Below, piece by piece: positions 54,373 through 62,624 of a DNA stretch of 64,000 bases. A program made the position numbers and the translations under genes. Numbering within the stretch: the first letter of the stretch is position 1; each line of letters begins with the position of its first letter. The stretch is from Yeosuana aromativorans (GTDB lineage Bacteria > Bacteroidota > Bacteroidia > Flavobacteriales > Flavobacteriaceae): positions 124,001 through 188,000 of the forward strand of contig NZ_BMNR01000001.1 of the NCBI RefSeq assembly GCF_014646655.1, in the 5' to 3' direction. The notes beneath the pieces were generated by a model. That model ran no database searches and was not told the DNA's origin. It saw only the letters and a program-made list of their open reading frames with translations.

Positions 54373-56568
54373 TTAATTGCCAAGTTCCAATTGGTTTTTT
54401 ACTAAATTATAATATTCTCCTTTTTGTTTTACCAAGGCATTATGATTCCCAACTTCAACAATTCTACCTTCATCCAAAACAACTATTTGATGAGCATTTT
54501 TAACTGTACTTAATCTGTGTGCAATAATGACAACCGTTTTGTCTTCAAAAAATATATCAAGATTCTCCATAATGACTCTTTCATTATTGGCATCCAAAGC
54601 AGATGTAGCTTCATCAAAAAACAAAAAATTCGGGTTCTTATAGACTGCTCTTGCAATGAGCAAGCGTTGTTTTTGTCCTGTACTAACACCAATACCTTCC
54701 ATTCCTATTTTAGTATTATAGGATAGTGGTAAAGCCTCAATAAAATCCTTGATATTCGCAACATTAACTGCGTGAGCCAATTTTTGCTTATCTATAAATT
54801 CCTCTCCAACCGCAATGTTATTGGCAATGGTATCATTAAAGATATAACCTTCTTGCATAACGACACCACATTCGTTTCTCCACGATTTTTGAGAAACGTG
54901 TTGAAGATCATATTTTCCTATTTTCAATGTCCCGATATTGGGGTCATAGAACCTTAAGAGTAATTTCATTAAAGTGGTTTTACCGCTTCCGCTAACTCCA
55001 ACAATTGCAGTTATTTTTTTTGCAGGTATGGTAAGCTCCAAATCCCTTAATACCATTTGGTCTGAGCCTATATACCTAAAGGATAATTTGGATAGATGCA
55101 GGTCAAGTCCCAAAGGAAGAGTCGTGATTTTTTCCATATCCTGTTGTTCTTCATCATCTTTATTATGGATCTCAGACAAACGATCTAAAGAAATTTTAGC
55201 ATCCTGAATTTCTCTTATAAAATTGATAAGTTGTGCGATGGGCGAGTTAAGCTGCCCAACAATGTAACTAACCGCTAACATCATACCTAAAGTAATATCC
55301 CCATCAATCACTAATTTTGCAGATAGTACTGATATCAAGATATTTTTGACCTCATTGATAAAACCCGAACCTACACTTTGATACTGCTCCAAAGCTAAAC
55401 TTTCAATAGATATTTTAAATAATCTTGCCTGCAAGAATTCCCAACTCCAACGTTTTTGCTTTTCGGCGTTATGGAGTTTTATTTCCTGCATACCATTGAT
55501 GAGTTCTATAACTTTGCTTTGTTCTTGGCTTACTTGCGAAAAACGCTTATAATCCAAATCCTTACGTTTTTTCAAGAAAATAACAATCCAAAGGAAATAT
55601 AAAAAACTTCCTATTAAAAAAATAGAGAACAATTGCAAACTATAATAGGCTAATACAAAACTAAACACCACCAAATTGACCATGGAAAACAAGACGTTTA
55701 ATGAAGATGTTGTTAAGATACGTTCAATACGCTTATGGTCGTTGATACGCTGTAATATATCTCCAGTCATACGGCTATCAAAAAAGGCAATGGGCAAGTT
55801 CATGAGCTTAATGAAAAAATCTGATACCAATGAGATATTGATCCGAGTACTTAGATGCAATAATATCCAACTACGGATTACCTCAATAGATGTTCTTCCG
55901 ATGAACAATGCTAATTGAGCAAACAAAATAAGATAGACAAAATGGATGTCTTGGTTTTTAATTCCAACATCCACAACGCTTTGGGTTAAAAACGGAAATA
56001 TAAGCTGTAATAAACTGGCGGCAATTAATCCAACAATGAGTTGCCATAGAAAGCGTTTATATTTGAAAACGTATTTTGAAAGAAAAGAAAAACCAAAATT
56101 TTTCTTTTTGGCATCAAACTCTGAGTTATAAAATTTTGGAGTAGGCTCTAGTAATAACGCAATGCCTTCTTCAGTTTGATCATTGGCATTATTCCCTATC
56201 CAATGTCTTAAAAGTTCATTTTCTGAATATTGCAATAAACCATGAGCAGGGTCTGAAATGTAAAACACTTTTTTTTTGGTTTTATACAGAACAACGTAAT
56301 GGTTTTTATTCCAATGTAGTATGCATGGCAGAGTTATTTCTAAAAGTTTTTTAACAGATATTTTTACCCCTACGGTATGAAAACCAACCTTTTCAGCAGC
56401 ATCGCTTAATCCAAGTAATGTACTACCCATTCTGGTAGTTTCACTAGCACTACGCAATTTTTGTATATTTATTGTTTTTTTATAATATTTGGCAACTATT
56501 TTTAAGCACGTTGGACCACAATCTTTACTCTCGGTTTGCCTATAAAAAGGGAATTTTTTTAAGCTCAT
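54373..56568 (-). CDS. peptidase-containing ABC exporter (C39 peptidase / ABC, PCAT)
   Basis: A 731-residue protein. The N-terminal C39 peptidase has Cys17 in QTESKDCGPTCLK, His90 in KNHYVVLY and Asp106 in ISDPAHG, so it is active-looking and would cut GG leaders. An ABC membrane domain with about six helices spans 160-450, and the ATPase lies at about 490-731 with Walker A GVSGSGKTTL, signature STGQKQRLLIARA, Walker B FLFFDEATSALD and switch His in VVIIAHRLSTVK. It would remove the leader and export the two six-Cys peptides encoded upstream. It follows the glycosyltransferase-like gene by 27 bases. Confidence 0.96.
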   Translation of the reverse strand: MSLKKFPFYRQTESKDCGPTCLKIVAKYYKKTINIQKLRSASETTRMGSTLLGLSDAAEKVGFHTVGVKISVKKLLEITLPCILHWNKNHYVVLYKTKKKVFYISDPAHGLLQYSENELLRHWIGNNANDQTEEGIALLLEPTPKFYNSEFDAKKKNFGFSFLSKYVFKYKRFLWQLIVGLIAASLLQLIFPFLTQSVVDVGIKNQDIHFVYLILFAQLALFIGRTSIEVIRSWILLHLSTRINISLVSDFFIKLMNLPIAFFDSRMTGDILQRINDHKRIERILTTSSLNVLFSMVNLVVFSFVLAYYSLQLFSIFLIGSFLYFLWIVIFLKKRKDLDYKRFSQVSQEQSKVIELINGMQEIKLHNAEKQKRWSWEFLQARLFKISIESLALEQYQSVGSGFINEVKNILISVLSAKLVIDGDITLGMMLAVSYIVGQLNSPIAQLINFIREIQDAKISLDRLSEIHNKDDEEQQDMEKITTLPLGLDLHLSKLSFRYIGSDQMVLRDLELTIPAKKITAIVGVSGSGKTTLMKLLLRFYDPNIGTLKIGKYDLQHVSQKSWRNECGVVMQEGYIFNDTIANNIAVGEEFIDKQKLAHAVNVANIKDFIEALPLSYNTKIGMEGIGVSTGQKQRLLIARAVYKNPNFLFFDEATSALDANNERVIMENLDIFFEDKTVVIIAHRLSTVKNAHQIVVLDEGRIVEVGNHNALVKQKGEYYNLVKNQLELGN

Positions 56569-56595
56569 ATAGTTATTTTTCTATCCAACTAAATG

Positions 56596-57810
56596 CTATG
56601 AAAACTGATTAAAATTTTCTTCTTTAAAGGTTTGAGTTAACCCATTTATACGTAGCTCAATTAATTCACCTTTATCTTCGTTTAAATGATATTTTACAGA
56701 AGGGAATGACTGGACAAAAAAACTATTTTTATTTAAAATTGATTTTATTAATTGATTATTAGCCTTAACACCATTAAAATAAATTAAATTTTCTTTTGCC
56801 TCATTATTAGCTATTTTTATATCTAAACCATTCAATTTATAGCTATTATTTCTAAACTCTTTTCTTTTTATAAATAGGATATTTGAAATTGTGTATTCCC
56901 ATTTAAAAATTAATTTGTTTAAATATGGAATAATTTTGTTATATATTCCATAAACTAAAAAACCTTTTATAGAGTTTGATTTACTTTTCCTAATTAAATA
57001 CTTATCTATATAAAATATATTTGGAACATGTTTCCATTCTTTTTTCCTTGCATATCTATTAGCTTTATAAAGAATTAAATGATGAAGCAGTACTTCAAAT
57101 TCATTTTTAAACGTAAGTAATCCCTTTTCAAATTTTAATTGTCCAGGTAGGCCTTCAATAATTAATAAATCAAAATGAGCTTTTAATCCGTTCATTGCCT
57201 CTTCTTTTTTTATAACATGGTGCATACTTTCTATATCACAATCTATATCAAAAATATCAACACCTCCCTGCAAAAAATTATGTTTAAAATTGCATTCGTC
57301 GAAGCAATAATGTGTATCAGATTGAAACACCTTTTTATAATCTTTGCTTTTTTTGAAAAGGTTATTAATTAATATATTATTTTTGAACAACATAAATGAC
57401 CCTGTTGGGTAATCATTTCTAACAGAAATAACATCATATTTACCCAGTAATTCTTCCGTCATAAACTCACTCATTCTACCAAACACGATATCAATGTCGG
57501 TTATTCCCCAAAAATCATAAAACTTAATATATTCTGAAAAAATAATACCGTAAGCAGGCTTAAAATCACATAATTTGTAAGCATTTTTAACAGCAATCTT
57601 AAATCCTAATTTCTGGGTAGCCACAAGATTAAAAACTTCAAGTGAAAAGGGTAATATTTTTACATTACTTGGGACTTTTAATTTCGTTCGTTGACAATCT
57701 GAAAAAATAATGAAATCAAAAGTTGGATTATAACTGCAGGATTTTAAAAACAGGCTAAAATACCATGGAAATTTACCTAAATAACAGGTGATCAAAAGTT
57801 GCCTACTCAA
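56596..57810 (-). CDS. glycosyltransferase-like protein (DUF6625-type)
   Basis: A 404-residue protein without a signal peptide. The N-terminal half resembles small GT-A-like proteins of the DUF6625 group: LLITCYLGKFPWYFSLFLKS at the start, DFIIFSDCQ near 35, and WGITDIDIVFGRM near 115, whose DxD could bind a metal-nucleotide sugar. GSFMLFKN near 150 and LQGGVDIFD near 195 resemble acceptor-site loops of such enzymes. Residues 230-404 have no recognised match. Its place inside a peptide cluster between a TlpA-like protein and the exporter suggests the peptide, or a cell-surface sugar, as acceptor. The assignment is moderate. Confidence 0.65.
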   Translation of the reverse strand: MSRQLLITCYLGKFPWYFSLFLKSCSYNPTFDFIIFSDCQRTKLKVPSNVKILPFSLEVFNLVATQKLGFKIAVKNAYKLCDFKPAYGIIFSEYIKFYDFWGITDIDIVFGRMSEFMTEELLGKYDVISVRNDYPTGSFMLFKNNILINNLFKKSKDYKKVFQSDTHYCFDECNFKHNFLQGGVDIFDIDCDIESMHHVIKKEEAMNGLKAHFDLLIIEGLPGQLKFEKGLLTFKNEFEVLLHHLILYKANRYARKKEWKHVPNIFYIDKYLIRKSKSNSIKGFLVYGIYNKIIPYLNKLIFKWEYTISNILFIKRKEFRNNSYKLNGLDIKIANNEAKENLIYFNGVKANNQLIKSILNKNSFFVQSFPSVKYHLNEDKGELIELRINGLTQTFKEENFNQFS

Positions 57811-57820
57811 TGTTATAAGA

Positions 57821-59011
57821 TTATTTAAGAAGTTTTTTTAAGCTTTTTTCAAGGTCTTCCATATCCTTACTATCTTTATCTGCATTGAGGTAACGACCAA
57901 TGATTGTTCCATCCTTATCAATTAATATGTAGGCTGGAATTGGCTGAATATTATATTTCTTACTAATGGCATCATCTTTCTTAATATTATCCAACCCAAC
58001 AAAAACATTATACCAGTTTACTTCTTCCTTTTTGATGTTATCTTGCCAAGATTTTTTATCCTTATCAAAAGAAACACCTATAATCTCAAGACCTTTAGGA
58101 TGATAGGTTTTATAAAGTTCCTTTAATTCTGAGTGTTTTTTTAAACAAGGTATACACCAGCCAGCCCAAAAATCTAATAATACATATTTACCTTTAAATT
58201 GAGTTAAACTAATTTCTTTTCCATTGGAGGTTTTGGTGTAAAAGTTTGGGGCCTTTTCTCCAACCTCTGCTATATTATTATTTAAACTAAATATTTTTTT
58301 TATGGCTTCAGCTTGAAAACTTGTCTTTACTGGCTCACTTAAATTAGTATAATATTTTTTTAATGAATCTTTTGATAGTGCCGTATTATAAAACAAAATT
58401 ACATCAGCAGCCAAATAGGAATCAGGATGATTCCATGCATATCTTAAATTTTTAGTTCTTATTGAATCAAGGAGTGTAAAATGCTTGTTATTTAGATCAT
58501 TTAACTGATTTTCAATTATAGCATTGTCATCCCCATTATAAACTTGATTCATTAAGCTTTTTTTTTCTAACATTATTGGATAAATTCTCTTATATAATGA
58601 TTCTGTTTGTTTGAGGTATTTAATATATTCATCTTGAATGTCTGAACCAGTGACTTTAACCTTATTAAACTCATCTTCAATTAAATGCAAGGAAACCTTG
58701 TCCTCACCAATATAAAACCTAGCAATATTTTGGTTGTCATAAATTCTTTCTTTTACATTTCCAGTCAAGGCTACTTTTTGAGGATTATTTAAATATCCAA
58801 TAAACTTAAAATTTCCATTATTAATAGGAATTGTATCAGCTATTGACTTATTCTCTTTATTTTTATAATATAATATTAATTGTTTCGTCGAGGCACCCTT
58901 TACAGAACCAGAAATAGTAAATTCATTTTTTGATTCAGTGGACGGAACACAATGTAACATAAGCATCACAGCAATGGTAATGAAATAACTGTTTTTTAGA
59001 AAATGATTCAT
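57821..59011 (-). CDS. TlpA-like thiol-disulfide oxidoreductase with DUF4369-like domain (1)
   Basis: A 396-residue exported protein (signal ending near MLMLHC, possibly a lipoprotein with Cys21). Residues 30-130 form a DUF4369-like beta-sandwich (FTISGSVKGASTKQLILYY), 130-240 are helical, and 250-396 a thioredoxin fold of the AhpC-TSA/TlpA type (VLLDFWAGWCIPCLKKHSEL, with a CxxC of C-I-P-C; IIGVSFDKDKKSW; QPIPAYILIDKDG). It likely reduces or isomerises disulfides in the periplasm. It stands right after the 64-residue peptide gene, separated by a stable hairpin, so the peptide is its probable client. Confidence 0.88.
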   Translation of the reverse strand: MNHFLKNSYFITIAVMLMLHCVPSTESKNEFTISGSVKGASTKQLILYYKNKENKSIADTIPINNGNFKFIGYLNNPQKVALTGNVKERIYDNQNIARFYIGEDKVSLHLIEDEFNKVKVTGSDIQDEYIKYLKQTESLYKRIYPIMLEKKSLMNQVYNGDDNAIIENQLNDLNNKHFTLLDSIRTKNLRYAWNHPDSYLAADVILFYNTALSKDSLKKYYTNLSEPVKTSFQAEAIKKIFSLNNNIAEVGEKAPNFYTKTSNGKEISLTQFKGKYVLLDFWAGWCIPCLKKHSELKELYKTYHPKGLEIIGVSFDKDKKSWQDNIKKEEVNWYNVFVGLDNIKKDDAISKKYNIQPIPAYILIDKDGTIIGRYLNADKDSKDMEDLEKSLKKLLK

Positions 59012-59037
59012 ATTTTTTAAATTAATTTATTCAAAAA

Positions 59038-59079
59038 CCCATTAAATTGAACTAAATTTCAAATAACCAATTTAATGGG
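59038..59079 (-). terminator. stable hairpin after the 64-residue precursor gene
   Basis: CCCATTAAATTG (59038-59049) and CAATTTAATGGG (59068-59079) pair perfectly over 12 bases with an 18-base loop. It lies between the precursor stop and the TlpA-like start. No T-run follows on the minus strand, so partial termination or 3'-end protection of the peptide mRNA is likelier than full stop. Confidence 0.6.
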
Positions 59080-59095
59080 CCATTCTGTCAAAAAA

Positions 59096-59290
59096 TTAAG
59101 TTGCACAATATCCTGCTTCATTTGACCAAGGTGATGGTATACACCTATTGCAGTAACTGTTTCCACATTCTGAATTCCAATTGCAAGTCTGAAGGTCAAG
59201 GCAGCCGTCAGAACCGCTTCCTCCACTAATAGCCCGCATCTCGCTTCTTGAGAGATACTCCTTTGCTGATTTTAAACTAATTTTTTTCAT
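59096..59290 (-). CDS. six-cysteine GG-leader peptide precursor (1)
   Basis: A 64-residue precursor. The leader MKKISLKSAKEYLSRSEMR is followed by AISGG, a double-glycine cleavage site (Gly23-Gly24) fit for a C39 peptidase. The core of 40 residues (25-64) has six Cys at 30, 36, 42, 47, 50 and 62, plus Gly, Asn, Trp and Pro-rich loops, and no obvious lanthionine machinery nearby. Leader residues 1-26 agree with the second precursor at 21 positions, while the cores differ. Neighbours (VKOR-DsbA fusion, TlpA-like proteins, PCAT) suggest a disulfide-bonded exported peptide. Antibacterial activity is possible but unproved. Confidence 0.9.
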   Translation of the reverse strand: MKKISLKSAKEYLSRSEMRAISGGSGSDGCLDLQTCNWNSECGNSYCNRCIPSPWSNEAGYCAT

Positions 59291-59342
59291 AATAAAGATA
59301 TTAAATTATTTGCCTACTCTGTTATAGCTTTTCGGCTTCCGC
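59291..59342 (-). repeat. duplicated upstream block with a scar of the VKOR gene end
   Basis: These 52 bases match 60875-60926 at 50 positions. The partner copy contains the last six codons and stop of the VKOR-fusion gene. Here the same bases (59322-59342) are only a non-coding scar, because no VKOR gene precedes them. Precursor 1 therefore seems to be a copy of the precursor 2 unit, carried along with its upstream flank. Confidence 0.85.
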
Positions 59343-59502
59343 ATTTAAAACATGAATCTCTCTATATTTTATTAATTTTCGTCTACTTCTTCTAATTCCG
59401 TTATTTTCTTTATCATTAAATAATTAAATTTGATTGCCTTTAAACCATTTAAAAATGAATTGTTGTTGTCTGAAAGCTCAAGTGTCATAATTTGACAATA
59501 AA

Positions 59503-60639
59503 TTATTTTTTATTCACATATAATTTTGAAATTAGGAATTCTTCTAACTGAGACGGCTTAATATTTCTTCTCAAAATTTTCCCTTCAGCGTCTAGCAAAA
59601 AGTTAGTAGGAAAATAATTTATATTATATTTTTTTGCTTCAATTCCATTCTCATCAAGGTACTGTGTCCACAATAATTGCTTTTCATCTATTACCCTTTT
59701 CCAGTTTTCAATATACTTGGTCTGGTCAGTAGAAATACCTATAATTTCAAAACCTCTTGATTTATATTTTTTGTAAATCTTTTTTAGTTTTGGAAATTCT
59801 TCTAAACATGGAACGCAATTGCTAAACCAAAAATCAATTAGAAAATATTTTTCATTCTTAGAATTTAAAATTGTTTTATGGTCAATTTCTTTAATTGGAA
59901 ATATTTTTCCAATACCAAATATTTTTAATTCAAAAATTTTGTCCTTAACCAATTTTCCTGTTTGAGTATCTTTTATTTGTGGATTTAAAGCATCAAAAGA
60001 ATTTTCGTAAATGCTTTTATATCCAAAAATATTTAAATACCTGTCTAATATCCATAAGAGATAAATCGAATTACTTTTTTCTTTTATTGCAGTAAATAAA
60101 CATTCATCCGCTCTTTTTAAATTCTGTAAATGCAAAGAATCCAAGTATTTATCTAATTTTTTCCTTTCATCATCATTCTCTAATTTATATAGCTCTTCTT
60201 CCTTTTTAAATATTAGTTGACGCGTTTGATAAACTTCCTCAAACTTTTCTATATAATGCTTAGCTTCATTTTTAAACCTGTTGTCCAATACCTGTAAGTC
60301 CCAGTCGTCTTGGCTATTTATGTTAAACATCTGTATTCCTGGTGTAACCAAAAAGTAATTAGAAGAAAAATAATTAGGAACAACTAATCTGAACATTTGG
60401 GGGTAACTTATTCTTCCTTTAATAATATATTTATGATTTTTTATGAAAATTGTGTCTTTATCTAAAGAATAATTATAATAATCTTCCTTTGATGTTCTTG
60501 ATAATAATATTTTCCCCTCTGAAATATCACAAGTCCCTCTAATTTCAAATTCTTGCAATTTTGAATTGGACTGAGAAAACAGTTGAAAAAATAATAATAA
60601 ATGAAAAGAAGTGATTATTAGTATTCGATTAACTCTCAT
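59503..60639 (-). CDS. TlpA-like thiol-disulfide oxidoreductase (2)
   Basis: A 378-residue exported protein (signal LLLFFQLFSQ). The N-terminal part (about 25-130) is a beta-sandwich like DUF4369 (FEIRGTCDISEGKILL, YIIKGRISYPQMFRLV). Residues 130-235 are helical, and 240-378 form a thioredoxin fold: LIDFWFSNCVPCLEEFPKL with C-V-P-C, IIGISTDQTKYIENW, and YFPTNFLLDAEGKIL. It is the counterpart of the TlpA-like gene at 57821 and follows the second precursor gene in the same arrangement (peptide, hairpin, oxidoreductase). The two modules look like ancient duplicates with diverged sequences. Confidence 0.87.
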   Translation of the reverse strand: MRVNRILIITSFHLLLFFQLFSQSNSKLQEFEIRGTCDISEGKILLSRTSKEDYYNYSLDKDTIFIKNHKYIIKGRISYPQMFRLVVPNYFSSNYFLVTPGIQMFNINSQDDWDLQVLDNRFKNEAKHYIEKFEEVYQTRQLIFKKEEELYKLENDDERKKLDKYLDSLHLQNLKRADECLFTAIKEKSNSIYLLWILDRYLNIFGYKSIYENSFDALNPQIKDTQTGKLVKDKIFELKIFGIGKIFPIKEIDHKTILNSKNEKYFLIDFWFSNCVPCLEEFPKLKKIYKKYKSRGFEIIGISTDQTKYIENWKRVIDEKQLLWTQYLDENGIEAKKYNINYFPTNFLLDAEGKILRRNIKPSQLEEFLISKLYVNKK

Positions 60640-60653
60640 AATTTAAAATTAAG

Positions 60654-60688
60654 TCCAAGAAGTAATTGAGTTACAATAACTTCTTGGA
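60654..60688 (-). terminator. stable hairpin after the 58-residue precursor gene
   Basis: TCCAAGAAGT (60654-60663) and ACTTCTTGGA (60679-60688) pair perfectly over 10 bases with a 15-base loop. It begins 10 bases after the precursor stop codon and precedes the TlpA-like gene. The sequence is unrelated to the hairpin at 59038, yet the position is the same. Confidence 0.6.
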
Positions 60689-60697
60689 TAATTATTT

Positions 60698-60874
60698 TTA
60701 GGTGATTGTAACACAAGTGTTAGTAGAACTTTCACATGTGCATTGTCTGCTTAAACAGCTTCCCTCTTGTCCTGCACAGGAAAAACCACAGCTAGCCCCA
60801 CTACCACCGCTAATTATTCTCATCTCTTCTCTTGTAAGAAATTCCAAGGCTGACTTTAAACTAATTTTTTTCAT
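60698..60874 (-). CDS. six-cysteine GG-leader peptide precursor (2), 58 residues
   Basis: I translated this short gene by hand. ATG is at 60872-60874 and TAA at 60698-60700. The leader MKKISLKSALEFLTREEMR is followed by IISGG (Gly23-Gly24). The core (25-58, 34 residues) begins SGASCGFSCAGQEGSC, continues with SRQCTCESSTN and ends in TCVTIT. Its six Cys are at 29, 33, 40, 45, 47 and 54. It starts 31 bases after the VKOR-fusion stop. Leader identity with the other precursor, the same cleavage site and the shared upstream block make the gene call firm. The Cys pattern differs from precursor 1, so the folds may differ. Confidence 0.9.
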   Translation of the reverse strand: MKKISLKSALEFLTREEMRIISGGSGASCGFSCAGQEGSCLSRQCTCESSTNTCVTIT

Positions 60875-60926
60875 AATGATGATATTAAATTATTTGCCTA
60901 CTCTGTTATAGCTTTTCGGCTTCCGC
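60875..60926 (-). repeat. source copy of the duplicated upstream block
   Basis: This block spans the end of the VKOR-fusion coding region (60906-60926), its stop and the 31 bases before precursor 2. It is 50/52 identical to 59291-59342. Because it overlaps a real gene end here, this is the likely parent copy. Confidence 0.8.
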
Positions 60927-62510
60927 TTCTTTTAGCTTATTTAATTTTTTAGAATAAGATTTATCATCTATTAATTCCTCAATAAAAAAGGGTAAATCTG
61001 CAATATCATAAGCTTTTGGATATTGATATCCATTTATAAACAAACAAGGTGTAAAATTGAAGCCATGTTCTTTAAACCATAGATGTTGACTTTTTAATAG
61101 AGGCTCTATTTCAAATGCACCTATATTTATTTTGTATTTACTTAGCCATTTTTCATCATCTTTGGTTTCATACCAATAGTCCATAGCCTCATAGAACCGT
61201 AACTGATTTTCTTTGCTTAAAGTGATCAAACTTGTTAAAAATGTTCTTAACCTCGAATTTTTGGGATTCAAATTATAAAGCATCGAAATATTCAGTTGCT
61301 CTTCATATTTGTCCAGAACAGATTTTAGAATATAGTGGGGGTCTTTACAATGTCCACAATATGGACTGGTTATAATATGAATGCGCAATGGCGCTTTTTG
61401 GTTGCCAAATACCAATAAACTTTCTGGTAAATTATAATGTTCAGAAATCTTCAACATCTTACTGAAGAGTTCATAATTTCTTTTTAAACGGTTAGCTTTT
61501 AATTCAACTGCCTTTAAATGATTTATTTTCTTTAAACTGTTTTTTAGTGGAAACCAAATTGACATTAATAATGCAGCTGTTGTTAAAAACAAGAGCAAAC
61601 CAAATGGATCGATACTAAAATCAAAACTATTTTTAAGTATAAATACACATGATAATTCCGTTATAACAACACCTATTATTACCAAACATATGGGACACCA
61701 TTTTTTTTCAATATATTTTTGATAATATAGTGAAGCCATTAAAACTGGAGAGGCAATTAGAAGTAGTTTGGTTTGTATGTAAAAGTAATCGGTAGCATGA
61801 TTAGAAAGACCCATTAAGAACAATGCTATAATTTGGGTTGAAAAGAATATAATACTTAAATCACTGAAACTGATAGTGTCCAACAACTTCCATTTTGTTG
61901 AATTAATAACTGTATTGCAACTGGTTAAGGAGGTTACGTGACAAAATTTATCCAATAATTCACTTTTGGTAATAAATAGATCTTTTAAAGCTGCAATAGA
62001 AAAAATCAATCCTATTATTGGTAAAGCACAAAAGAAACTAAACCAAATATTAGGAAGGATCATAAATAAGATGGATACAAAAAATGTTACAGTTAATAAT
62101 AATAATAATTTGTACAGCAAATTTTTTGATTTTGGTTGTAGTATAGTTTCATTGTATTCCACTAATAATACAACATCATCCCATAATGACTCGAAATCAT
62201 GTTTTGAAACTGGATATTTTTGTTCACTTCCGTTTGTGTATATAAAAGTACTATCCTTTTTTACCACGAACGATAAAAAGTCCTTATCTTCTTTTTTTAA
62301 TCGAGCGATGAATTTATTGGGCAATAGCTCTATTTCTGATTTGTTAACCTTAAAAGCTCCGCAGTTTATATTGAAAAACTTTAATGTATCATTTAATGCC
62401 AATAAAGAAGGATAATCAGGGTGGGAATTGAACTGAAAGTCGAACTCTTCCTTATCTACTGATATGTTTTCAGCCTCTAAATAATAGAAAAGAGTTTTTA
62501 AACTATCCAT
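60906..62510 (-). CDS. C39-like / VKOR / DsbA-like fusion, disulfide-forming membrane enzyme
   Basis: A 534-residue protein in three parts. Residues 1-120 resemble a C39 peptidase domain without its catalytic Cys (HPDYPSLLALNDTLKFF, then LPNKFIARLKKED, then FLSFVVKKDSTFIYTN), which suits leader binding rather than cleavage. Residues 135-330 form a VKOR domain with five or so helices, loop cysteines Cys190 and Cys198 (LTSCNTVINS, SFSDLSIIFF) and the active-site pair Cys272-Cys275 in WCPICLV. Residues 365-534 are a DsbA-like thioredoxin domain with Cys385-Cys388 (SPYCGHCKDPHYIL). Together they could form disulfides in leader-bearing peptides. The leader-binding idea is inference. Confidence 0.9.
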   Translation of the reverse strand: MDSLKTLFYYLEAENISVDKEEFDFQFNSHPDYPSLLALNDTLKFFNINCGAFKVNKSEIELLPNKFIARLKKEDKDFLSFVVKKDSTFIYTNGSEQKYPVSKHDFESLWDDVVLLVEYNETILQPKSKNLLYKLLLLLTVTFFVSILFMILPNIWFSFFCALPIIGLIFSIAALKDLFITKSELLDKFCHVTSLTSCNTVINSTKWKLLDTISFSDLSIIFFSTQIIALFLMGLSNHATDYFYIQTKLLLIASPVLMASLYYQKYIEKKWCPICLVIIGVVITELSCVFILKNSFDFSIDPFGLLLFLTTAALLMSIWFPLKNSLKKINHLKAVELKANRLKRNYELFSKMLKISEHYNLPESLLVFGNQKAPLRIHIITSPYCGHCKDPHYILKSVLDKYEEQLNISMLYNLNPKNSRLRTFLTSLITLSKENQLRFYEAMDYWYETKDDEKWLSKYKINIGAFEIEPLLKSQHLWFKEHGFNFTPCLFINGYQYPKAYDIADLPFFIEELIDDKSYSKKLNKLKEAEAEKL

Positions 62511-62624
62511 AAAAAGAACTAATTAGAATATTATTGCAATAAATTTATAACTATGAATACTTTGAATGGAATTCAAATTCATACAAAAAGTAGGCAAAAG
62601 TGGAAAATGCAATTGTTAAAAGCC

